Shown: piece after piece, positions 1-6,234 of the stretch | Numbering within the stretch: the first letter of the stretch is position 1 | Layout of the letters: the number at the start of each line of letters is the position of its first letter | Assembly: GCF_002020805.1 (NCBI RefSeq) | Contig: NZ_MPRJ01000041.1 | Location: 1-34,539 of the forward strand | Source: Solemya velesiana gill symbiont | GTDB lineage: Bacteria > Pseudomonadota > Gammaproteobacteria > Chromatiales > Chromatiaceae | Direction: 5' to 3' | DNA: 34,539 bases | Translations under genes and position numbers: made by a program | The notes under the pieces: model-generated | Database searches by the model: none | Seen by the model: the letters and a program-made list of their open reading frames with translations, nothing else | Told to the model about the DNA's origin: nothing

Positions 1-105
1 CCAAAGCTGACCACTGCATTGCTGGACCGGCTGACCCATCACTGCCACATTATTGAAACCGGTAATGATAGTTACCGCTTCAGGCACTCAACTTCACAAT
101 ATTGA
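1..105 (+). CDS. istB: IstB-like ATP-binding protein, C-terminal fragment (IS21 family)
   Basis: The first 34 codons, ending in TGA at 103-105, read as the C-terminus of an IstB transposition helper ATPase. The hallmark is a segment reading [20 protein letters not shown] followed by SYRF, which matches the conserved end of IS21-family IstB proteins. IstB is the AAA+ partner of the IstA transposase and acts in target-site selection. Only the tail is visible; the Walker motifs lie off the left edge. The gene is cut by the window edge, so its integrity cannot be judged. The reading runs opposite to the comM remnant it has invaded. Confidence 0.8.
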   Translation, partial: PKLTTALLDRLTHHCHIIETGNDSYRFRHSTSQY

Positions 106-150
106 TAACGCATTGTATTAATAGAAGAACAATGGGTCATAATGGTAACA
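1..150 (+). mobile_element. Right end of an IS21-family insertion sequence (partial)
   Basis: The window opens inside an IS21-type element. It holds the last codons of istB (1-105) and a short non-coding tail. The comM-like sequence on the minus strand breaks off at about 150/151. Read on the minus strand, the tail begins TGTTACC, and a TGT-type terminus is plausible for IS21 ends, so I place the right end near 150. The rest of the element, the left terminal repeat and any target duplication lie outside the window, so the exact end is inferred. Confidence 0.7.
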
Positions 151-564
151 GGCTGTGCGCCCCTCCTTTCGGGCGGCCAGGGCGGCCAGGCAGCACACCC
201 CGGATCGGTCGAAGGGTGCCTGAGAGCGCCAGTTCGCCCAGGAACTCGTAACGGCCGAGTGCTTCCACGGGTAGCTGTCCGGATGCTGCCAGGATACCTA
301 TGGCAATGGCCAGGTCGAATCGCCCCCCCCTCTCTCTTTCGGAAGATCTGCCGGTGCCAGGTTTATGGTGATGCGGCGGGCAGGAAATTCGAAGCGTGAG
401 TTGAGCAGTGCGCCTCTGACGCGGTCTTTGCTCTCACGCACTGCCAACTCCGGAAGGCTGACGATGGAGAGAGCTGGCAGGCCGTTAGCCAGGTGTACTT
501 CGACAACGACGGATAGGGCATTAATTCCTGATTGTGCGCGGCTGTGTACAACGGCGAGAGACAT
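151..564 (-). pseudogene. comM: comM (YifB, Mg-chelatase-like AAA+ helicase) remnant, frameshifted and IS-interrupted
   Basis: The minus strand from ATG 564 encodes a clear ComM/YifB N-terminus: MSLAVVHSRAQSG, then VEVHLANGLPALSIV and ESKDRVRGALLNS. An AAGGAAG ribosome site lies six bases upstream. ComM is a hexameric helicase that aids integration of transforming DNA, usually about 500 residues. Here the frame breaks at an expanded C8 run on the plus strand (323-330), beside a TC repeat. Homology resumes in another frame (FDLAIAIGILAASGQLP, then LALSGTLRPIRGVLP). It breaks again by one extra base near 181-188 and stops at the IS end at about 150. Only about 135 residues' worth remains, so the gene is almost certainly dead here. 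The distal part may lie beyond the IS. Confidence 0.85.
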
Positions 565-593
565 CTGCACCTTCCTTGGTGTTGGTTTAGGGG

Positions 594-845
594 TTAGTCG
601 TTGTCCTGGTTTTTTTCCAGCTCGGCGACCTGGCGCTCCAGGGCTTCAAGCTTTTCACGGGTGCGGGCCAATACTGCACTCTGCACATCGAACTCTTCCC
701 GTGTCACCAGTTCCAGGTGAGAGAGCCCTGCTTCCAGGGTGCTTCTGAAGTTGCGTTGCAGATCGTCCTGCAGGAACTGCAGGCCGGTGGGGACGCTGCC
801 GGCCATACGCTTGGCCAGGTCATCTAACAGTTTCGGATCAATCAT
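594..845 (-). CDS. ubiK: UbiK family accessory factor for ubiquinone biosynthesis (YqiC/BMFP)
   Basis: This is an 83-residue protein starting MIDPKLLDDLAKRM, the usual UbiK start. An ATG three codons upstream (854) is also possible, and neither has a good ribosome site. The middle carries the family signature LVTREEFDVQ and the C-terminus is a charged coiled coil (TREKLEALERQVAELEKN). In the family, UbiK is a trimeric, membrane-associated helper of the Ubi complex that supports aerobic coenzyme Q synthesis through the lipid-binding factor UbiJ. It lies between comM and divergently transcribed glnK, an arrangement also seen in pseudomonads. Length and sequence look intact. Confidence 0.9.
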   Translation of the reverse strand: MIDPKLLDDLAKRMAGSVPTGLQFLQDDLQRNFRSTLEAGLSHLELVTREEFDVQSAVLARTREKLEALERQVAELEKNQDND

Positions 846-900
846 GATGGGCAAGATAGCGGCGGGACGCGCTTATGTCCAGCTGTGTTCCATTGGCAGG

Positions 901-969
901 TGCACCAAAAATGCACCAATTGAGTGCATTTTTGGTGCAGGACAAAGCTGGTGCACTTCGGTTGGTGCA
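901..969 (+). promoter_or_regulatory. NtrC-like enhancer dyads upstream of glnK
   Basis: A perfect 16-base inverted repeat (901-916 and 924-939, seven-base spacer) contains, at its centre, TGCACCAATTGAGTGCA (912-928). This fits the NtrC enhancer pattern TGCAC-N7-GTGCA. A second dyad, TGCAC-N8-GTGCA, follows at 952-969 with a spacer one base too long. The sites lie 65-120 bases upstream of a sigma-54 promoter, a normal distance for an enhancer. NtrC binding is inferred from motif and context. Confidence 0.75.
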
Positions 970-1033
970 TCAGGATTTTGTGATAAACGGGTGGAAATAT
1001 CATAACCATCTGTATTTAATGAAAAATATGTCT

Positions 1034-1050
1034 TTGGCGCGGGATTTGCA
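1034..1050 (+). promoter_or_regulatory. Sigma-54 (RpoN) promoter of glnK-amtB
   Basis: TTGGCGCGGGATTTGCA has the -24 GG and -12 GC elements separated by exactly ten bases, with the TTGCA box intact. The only departure from TTGGCAC is one A-to-G change. Transcription would start near 1061, about 97 bases before the glnK ATG. Confidence 0.8.
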
Positions 1051-1157
1051 AACCAGGGGCAGTGAGCTGAATTGTTTACGACCGCACATGTGTGCAAACA
1101 GAAACGAGAGCGTGGAAGGGTCCGGCGTGATCACTTCCCTGACTAGGAGAAAACGTA

Positions 1158-1496
1158 ATGAAAATGGTTGCAGCAGTCATCAAGCCCTTCAAGCTCGACG
1201 ATGTCCGCGAAGCACTGTCAGAAATCGGTGTTTCCGGAATCACCGTGGTTGAGGTCAAGGGCTTTGGACGGCAGAAAGGTCACACCGAGCTCTATCGTGG
1301 AGCTGAATACGTGGTGGACTTTCTGCCAAAGATCAAGGTTGAGATCGCGGTGGACGACACCCGGGTTGATCAAGCGATCGAGGCAGTCAGCGGCGCCGCA
1401 CAGACCGGCAAGATTGGCGACGGAAAGATTTTTGTCTATGACCTCACCCAGGTGGTACGTATCCGCACGGGCGAGACCGGCATCGAAGCGCTCTGA
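1158..1496 (+). CDS. glnK: Nitrogen regulatory protein P-II (GlnK)
   Basis: This is a 112-residue PII protein, the standard length. It starts [20 protein letters not shown] and contains the T-loop with the uridylylation site Tyr51 in RGAEYVVDF, plus the C-terminal PII signature [11 protein letters not shown]. An AGGAGA ribosome site lies eight bases before the ATG. PII trimers bind ATP/ADP and 2-oxoglutarate and report nitrogen and energy status. The GlnK form blocks the AmtB channel when nitrogen is plentiful. It is the first gene of an operon with amtB (35-base gap), preceded by NtrC-like sites and a sigma-54 promoter. Calling it GlnK rather than GlnB rests on that amtB linkage. Confidence 0.97.
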   Translation: MKMVAAVIKPFKLDDVREALSEIGVSGITVVEVKGFGRQKGHTELYRGAEYVVDFLPKIKVEIAVDDTRVDQAIEAVSGAAQTGKIGDGKIFVYDLTQVVRIRTGETGIEAL

Positions 1497-1531
1497 GCGT
1501 GTAACTGAAACCTTACCTGGAGGTAACTATC

Positions 1532-2794
1532 GTGGAAGATTTAACGCAGTTGAGTTATGCGCTCGATACCTTTTATTTTCTGGTATCCGGCGCGCTTGTA
1601 ATGTGGATGGCAGCGGGTTTTGCCATGCTCGAGGCCGGTCTGGTCCGTGCGAAGAACACCGCTGAAATTCTTACCAAGAACGTATCCCTGTTCGCTATTG
1701 CATGCATCATGTATATGCTGATGGGCTACAACATCATGTATCCCGGTGATGCTGTAAGCAGCATCTGGCCTGGTATCTCCTTCCTGCTGGGTGGCGACAA
1801 TACCGTTGAAGCCGTTCTGGCCGGTGGTGACGATGCGCCTTACTACTCTGGCATGGCAGATTTCTTCTTCCAGGTCGTGTTCGTGGCTACCGCCATGTCC
1901 ATCGTCTCTGGTGCCGTGGCTGAGCGTATGAAGCTGTGGAGCTTCCTGGTCTTCGCTGTTTTCATGACCGGTCTGATCTACCCGATCCAGGGCTACTGGA
2001 AGTGGGGTGGTGGTTTCCTCGACGCCATGGGCTTCCAGGACTTCGCCGGTTCCGGTGTGGTTCACCTCTGTGGTGCCGCAGCGGCCCTCGCCGGTGTGAT
2101 CCTGTTGGGCGCACGTAAAGGCAAGTACGGTCCCAATGGTGAAGTACGCGCTATCCCTGGTGCCAACATGCCGCTGGCTACCCTGGGTATGTTCATCCTC
2201 TGGTTGGGCTGGTTCGGCTTCAACGGTGGTTCCGAGTTGAAGATCTCCGATGTGGGTGAGGCCAATGCTGTTGCCATGGTGTTCGTCAACACCAACATGG
2301 CGGCTGCCGGTGGTGTGATTGCCGCCCTGCTGACTGCCCGTCTGGTGTTCGGCAAGGCTGATCTGACCATGGCCCTGAACGGTGCCCTCGCTGGCCTGGT
2401 TGCCATCACCGCTGAGCCTCTTGCTCCCAGTGCACTTTGGGCAACCATTGTCGGTGTGATCGGCGGCATCATCGTGGTTTTCTCCATCATTACCATGGAT
2501 AAGCTGAAGATCGATGATCCGGTTGGTGCCATCTCCGTACACGGTGTGGTCGGTATGTGGGGTCTGCTGGCAGTACCCTTCTCCAACGGCGACGCTACCT
2601 TCGGCACACAGATCACCGGCCTGGTCGTGATCCTGGCCTGGACCTTCGCTGCGAGCTTCATCGTCTGGCTGGTAATCAAGGCTGTGATGGGGATCCGCGT
2701 ATCCGAAGAAGAGGAGTACGAGGGTGTGGATATCGGCGAGTGTGGCCTGGAGGCCTATCCCGAGTTCACCGGCTCACGTGGTTCCGGTGCATAG
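1532..2794 (+). CDS. amtB: Ammonium transporter AmtB
   Basis: This 420-residue protein of the Amt/Mep/Rh family starts at GTG 1532, nine bases after a GGAGG ribosome site. There is no cleavable signal peptide; the first segment (LSYALDTFYFLVSGALVMWM) already looks like the mature N-terminal helix. The twin pore histidines are present: His178 in SGVVHLCG and His337 in ISVHGVVGMWG. The FFFQVVFVATAMSIVSGAVAE region near 111-131 and GYWKWGGG near 154-161 are typical. It conducts ammonia/ammonium across the inner membrane and is gated by GlnK encoded just upstream. The gene is followed by a strong terminator, so the operon has two genes. It looks intact. Confidence 0.97.
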   Translation: MEDLTQLSYALDTFYFLVSGALVMWMAAGFAMLEAGLVRAKNTAEILTKNVSLFAIACIMYMLMGYNIMYPGDAVSSIWPGISFLLGGDNTVEAVLAGGDDAPYYSGMADFFFQVVFVATAMSIVSGAVAERMKLWSFLVFAVFMTGLIYPIQGYWKWGGGFLDAMGFQDFAGSGVVHLCGAAAALAGVILLGARKGKYGPNGEVRAIPGANMPLATLGMFILWLGWFGFNGGSELKISDVGEANAVAMVFVNTNMAAAGGVIAALLTARLVFGKADLTMALNGALAGLVAITAEPLAPSALWATIVGVIGGIIVVFSIITMDKLKIDDPVGAISVHGVVGMWGLLAVPFSNGDATFGTQITGLVVILAWTFAASFIVWLVIKAVMGIRVSEEEEYEGVDIGECGLEAYPEFTGSRGSGA

Positions 2795-2817
2795 CACATC
2801 ACATTGATGTAAGAACG

Positions 2818-2843
2818 AAACGGGCGCTTCGGCGCCCGTTTTT
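2818..2843 (+). terminator. Rho-independent terminator of glnK-amtB
   Basis: A perfect seven-base stem CGGGCGC/GCGCCCG closed by a TTCG tetraloop is followed by TTTTT and preceded by AAA. It lies 24 bases after the amtB stop. Confidence 0.92.
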
Positions 2844-2892
2844 ATGTACAGGATGTACGGACAGGAAATTGCTCCATGCATTTCCTGCACTT

Positions 2893-2908
2893 CCGCCATC
2901 CATGGCGG
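2893..2908. repeat. Short inverted repeat upstream of the GGDEF gene
   Basis: CCGCCAT and ATGGCGG are separated by two bases. The dyad lies about 80 bases before the likely start at 2988. It has the form of an operator, but no regulator can be named and chance is possible. Confidence 0.3.
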
Positions 2909-2987
2909 TCGTATGCCGCGGGCGAATGGATGTGATTGTTGCCGATTCTCCGTAGAATCTCTTGGTAAAATTACAGTACGGAATGGA

Positions 2988-3653
2988 ATGACGGATAACA
3001 GCAGCAAACCGGAGTGCCCTGTAGGCGAGGAGATATGTGGCCACATCGATGGATTGTCGGTGTTGCGCAGCCGTATCGATGAACTCTCCAGGCTGGTGCA
3101 TACCGATACATTGACCGGCCTGTTTAATTTCCGTCACTTTTCCATGGTCCTCGAGCAGGAGTTGGAGCGTACCCGCCGCAGCGGCCGGCCCACCTCCCTG
3201 GTGATGATGGATCTGGATCACTTCAAACAGGTGAGCGACCGCTGGGGCCATGAGTCCGGTAATCGGGTGTTGCGCCAGTCCGGTGAGCTCATCACCCAGG
3301 TATTGCGTCGAGTGGACATACCCTGCCGTTGTGGTGGTGAGGAGTTTGCATTGATTCTTCCCGGCACTCCCCTGGCAAGGGCTGTCCACGTGGCAGAGCG
3401 GCTTCGTATAAGCCTGTCTGAGACCCCTGTTGCACTCGATGGTTGTGAATTACAGGTTACCGCCAGCTTTGGAGTCAATGTGTATCTGCGGCATTCAACA
3501 ATCACCCCCGCCCAGTTTGTCGAAGAGACCGACGCATTTCTCTACCAGGCCAAGGCGCAGGGCAGGGACCGGGTCTGCCATCCCGATTTCGAGAGCGTCA
3601 AGCCCAAAGGTCAGGTTGGGCGGAGCGAAAAAGATGCGCTTCTGGGGGATTAA
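2988..3653 (+). CDS. Small diguanylate cyclase (GGDEF domain)
   Basis: This is a GGDEF-domain protein of about 221 residues. The frame is open from 2844, right after the amtB terminator. I prefer ATG 2988 (MTDNSSKPE) because the upstream codons show no conserved features. The domain starts at DTLTGLFNFRHF and includes the metal-binding DLDHFKQV segment. The active-site motif is GGEEF (about residues 116-120), with an RxxD product-inhibition site (RRVD) five residues before it. All catalytic elements are present, so it should make c-di-GMP from GTP. The N-terminal 40 residues form a short helical linker with no recognisable sensor and no membrane segment. The start codon is uncertain. Confidence 0.88.
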   Translation: MTDNSSKPECPVGEEICGHIDGLSVLRSRIDELSRLVHTDTLTGLFNFRHFSMVLEQELERTRRSGRPTSLVMMDLDHFKQVSDRWGHESGNRVLRQSGELITQVLRRVDIPCRCGGEEFALILPGTPLARAVHVAERLRISLSETPVALDGCELQVTASFGVNVYLRHSTITPAQFVEETDAFLYQAKAQGRDRVCHPDFESVKPKGQVGRSEKDALLGD

Positions 3654-3791
3654 CCAACGATTGAGCTTGGTTTTCCTGTGAAATCACAATAGCTACAATG
3701 CGCGTGGTAGAGTATTCCGGTTAATATTCACTACTGCTCGAATATCCAAGTCTCGGTCGTATAGGGCCACCTCTCTCAAGGAAAGGAGTGT

Positions 3792-5639
3792 ATGAGGTCC
3801 AGGATTCCTCAGGCTCAGGTCGACAGTTCTCATGCCGTTGAGATTACGGAGCGTGTCTGGTGGGTGGGGTATACTATTCCGGATGACCATTTCCAGAGTC
3901 ATGCATACCTGATTGAGCAGGGAGACCAATCGGTACTGATCGATCCCGGTTCGCCGATTACATTCGATCAAACCCTGCGCAAAATAGAAGAGATCATCCC
4001 GTTTTCGCACATCCGCTACTTTGTCTGTCATCACCAGGATCCCGATATCACCGCTGCGCTACCAGAAATAGACGCGCGGCTAGAGCGTGAATATGCGGTC
4101 GTGGTGACCCATGGCCGGGCGGCAGTATTGATCAAGCACTATGGATTGGACATTCCTTTCTGGCATATCGAGGAGTTGGACATTCCTTTCTGGCATATCG
4201 AGGAGAACGAGTGGTCTCTGCAGCTCGAAGACCGGGAGCTGCGTTTTGTTTTTACGCCCTATGCCCACTTTGCAGGTGCTTTCTGTATATTCGACAACAT
4301 CTCTAAAGTGCTTTTTTCCAGCGACCTGTTTGGCGGGATAAACGAAGAGTTCGAACTGTTTGCGGAGAGTGAATCCTATGCGGAATCGATGCGACTCTTT
4401 CATGAACACTACATTCCCAGCAGGGAGGTAATGGGGTTTGCCCTGACCCGAATTCAGGAGTATCCGATCGAAACCATTGCTCCCCAGCACGGCAGTATCA
4501 TTCGAGGAGGGTTGGTGGAGTATTGCATCAACACATTGAGGAAAATGGACTGTGGTCTCTATCTCCTGGCCAGGGGAAGTACGGATATCGAGCGCTTGTC
4601 GATGTTCAATGCCACCTTGAGGGATATCTCTTCCACCATGATCGTCTCCAGGGACTTCAAGGAGATCGCGGAAAACATGCTGGAAATCGCCAAGCGTATA
4701 CTCCCTGCAACACGCCTTGAGTTTCACGCGCAACTCGATGGCGACCAGGTTTGGCATCTCGCGCCGGACAGTCACTACAGGGGGTCACTGAAAGAGCCGC
4801 CGTGGTTCGTATCTCGGATGTTCGGCATTAATCGTGATGAATGGTTGAATCTCTACAGTGGCAGTTTCGATCTGCTGGATATCAACGAGAGGGAGCATGC
4901 CGACAGGCACGGCATGCTGTTGCCTCTGTTCAAGCCAGAGGATGACTGGGTCTTCGGCGTTGCCGTGATCTATCTGGGAAGGCCCGTGATGCCAAACAAG
5001 GAGATCGAACGGATAATTGAGCAGATGGTGTCTGCGCTGCAGGTCGCCGTTGAGCGGGAGACGGTCTATCGTAGTGTCGACCTGGAGCGGCAGGTGCTTT
5101 ATGAACGCTCTATTCGTGACCCCCTGACAGGCCTGTTCAACAGGCTGTACATGGAGGATACCCTTCACCGGTTGCTGGAGATCCACGATAGGAGTGACAG
5201 TACCCCAATCGCGTTGGCCCTTATCGACCTGGATCATTTCAAGCAGGTCAATGACAGCTATGGGCATGTGCAGGGGGATCATGTACTGGTGCGTGTAGCG
5301 GAGACCATACGTTCCCCTGCCCGTGCCGGGGATCTTCCGGTACGCCTGGGTGGAGAGGAGTTTGGGTTGTTCGTGGTTGGCGAGCCTGCACTTGATATTA
5401 TTGGCATTGCTGAGCGGATGCGTCAGCAGATCGGGGATATGTCCTATGCGGAGCCGCTCCATGAGCTACAGGTGACGGTGAGCGTGGGAACGGCAATTCG
5501 ACAACAGGGGGAGGGTCTCAATAAGTTTATCGATTGTACCGACCGGGCCTTGTACAGCGCGAAGAATGAAGGTCGAAACCAGGAGTGGATTGCCGACGGA
5601 ACGAGAACAGATCCTCAAGGGAAGTTCGGATTCGAATGA
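3792..5639 (+). CDS. Metallo-beta-lactamase-fold (ODP/flavodiiron-like) - GAF - GGDEF diguanylate cyclase
   Basis: This is a 615-residue cytoplasmic protein with a strong ribosome site (AAGGAAAGGAG) before ATG 3792. Residues 15-250 form a metallo-beta-lactamase fold resembling the diiron domain of flavodiiron and ODP proteins. The likely ligands are His81, Asp83, Asp85, His159 (YAHFAGAF), Asp178 (SSDLFGG) and His233 (PQHGS). There is no flavodoxin domain. Residues 268-425 look like a GAF domain. The GGDEF domain (about 438-595) has GGEEF at 520-524 and an RAGD inhibitory site, so it should be active. In this diiron family oxygen or nitric oxide is the usual ligand, so O2/NO-controlled c-di-GMP synthesis is my inference. 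An exact ten-residue tandem duplication sits at 119-138. A DUF4124 gene follows seven bases downstream. Confidence 0.85.
   Translation: MRSRIPQAQVDSSHAVEITERVWWVGYTIPDDHFQSHAYLIEQGDQSVLIDPGSPITFDQTLRKIEEIIPFSHIRYFVCHHQDPDITAALPEIDARLEREYAVVVTHGRAAVLIKHYGLDIPFWHIEELDIPFWHIEENEWSLQLEDRELRFVFTPYAHFAGAFCIFDNISKVLFSSDLFGGINEEFELFAESESYAESMRLFHEHYIPSREVMGFALTRIQEYPIETIAPQHGSIIRGGLVEYCINTLRKMDCGLYLLARGSTDIERLSMFNATLRDISSTMIVSRDFKEIAENMLEIAKRILPATRLEFHAQLDGDQVWHLAPDSHYRGSLKEPPWFVSRMFGINRDEWLNLYSGSFDLLDINEREHADRHGMLLPLFKPEDDWVFGVAVIYLGRPVMPNKEIERIIEQMVSALQVAVERETVYRSVDLERQVLYERSIRDPLTGLFNRLYMEDTLHRLLEIHDRSDSTPIALALIDLDHFKQVNDSYGHVQGDHVLVRVAETIRSPARAGDLPVRLGGEEFGLFVVGEPALDIIGIAERMRQQIGDMSYAEPLHELQVTVSVGTAIRQQGEGLNKFIDCTDRALYSAKNEGRNQEWIADGTRTDPQGKFGFE
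4146..4205 (+). repeat. Exact 30-base tandem duplication inside the MBL-GGDEF gene
   Basis: Positions 4146-4175 and 4176-4205 are identical. The duplication is in frame and encodes LDIPFWHIEE twice (residues 119-128 and 129-138), in the metal-binding domain between the His81 cluster and His159. The lack of any divergence suggests it is recent, or an assembly artefact. Confidence 0.97.
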
Positions 5640-5646
5640 GGATGGC

Positions 5647-6066
5647 ATGAGAGCACTTGTTTACAGATATATGCGTTCGGCCATTGGCTTGGCATGTTGT
5701 TCGTTTTTTTATCGTCGCCCAGGTATCAGCGGGTGTCTATCGATGGGTGGATGAGAACGGGCGGGTGCATTTTGATGATCGTCCGCCAGTGAGCGAGGCC
5801 CAGGAGGTGGATATCCGTGAGCAGACGCCGGCCTCTCAGTCCGGGCGTGATGAAGCGGCTATTAATGCAGATCGCAAACAGAAGCGGCAGCTGAAAAGAA
5901 GGCGCGCGCTACACGTTGTGCCTATGCCAGGGATATCCTGAAAAATTACGAACAGTCGGCACTCTATGAGCCGATGGTTGACGGCAGCCGTCGCTTTCTT
6001 TCCAACAGTGAGCGGGAAAAAGAGATCGAGAATGCCAGGCGGGCAGTCAAGCACCGGTGCAACTGA
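5647..6066 (+). pseudogene. DUF4124-domain secreted protein, two compensating frameshifts
   Basis: The gene starts at ATG 5647 with a GAGGA ribosome site, seven bases after the upstream cyclase. The start frame encodes MRALVYRYMRSAIGLACCSFF, the beginning of a signal peptide, then breaks at a T7 run (5704-5710). With six T residues it continues IVAQVSAGVYRWVDENG and VHFDDRPP, the DUF4124 signature. A second break near 5884 (one G missing) returns to the original frame, giving AAAEKKARATRCAYARDIL and a Cys-containing end with stop at 6064-6066. The repaired protein would be 139 residues, exported to the periplasm, of unknown function. As written, no intact product exists. Either a decayed gene or two sequencing errors would explain it. 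Confidence 0.75.
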
Positions 6067-6234
6067 TTGTTGCTTTCTCATGCCTGTATGAGTCGGGGAA
6101 GTATGGGTTTGTCTCATAGGTCTGATCGCTGACCCTATCTGTCTTCCCGTACGGGGCCGATAACTCTTTTCCTGGGCCACACAAATCGAACATAATGCGC
6201 CCCTGGCAGTTCATCTATCTACACAGGGCCCTCG

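Noticed and set aside
1541-2542. A 333-codon open frame antisense to amtB
   Set aside because: It is a shadow of amtB. It is histidine- and glycine-rich with no family resemblance, while the plus strand encodes an unmistakable ammonium channel.
2844-2987. A cysteine-rich N-terminal extension of the small cyclase
   Set aside because: The frame opens directly after the terminator, has no good ribosome site and no conserved motif. Start 2988 gives a normal GGDEF protein.
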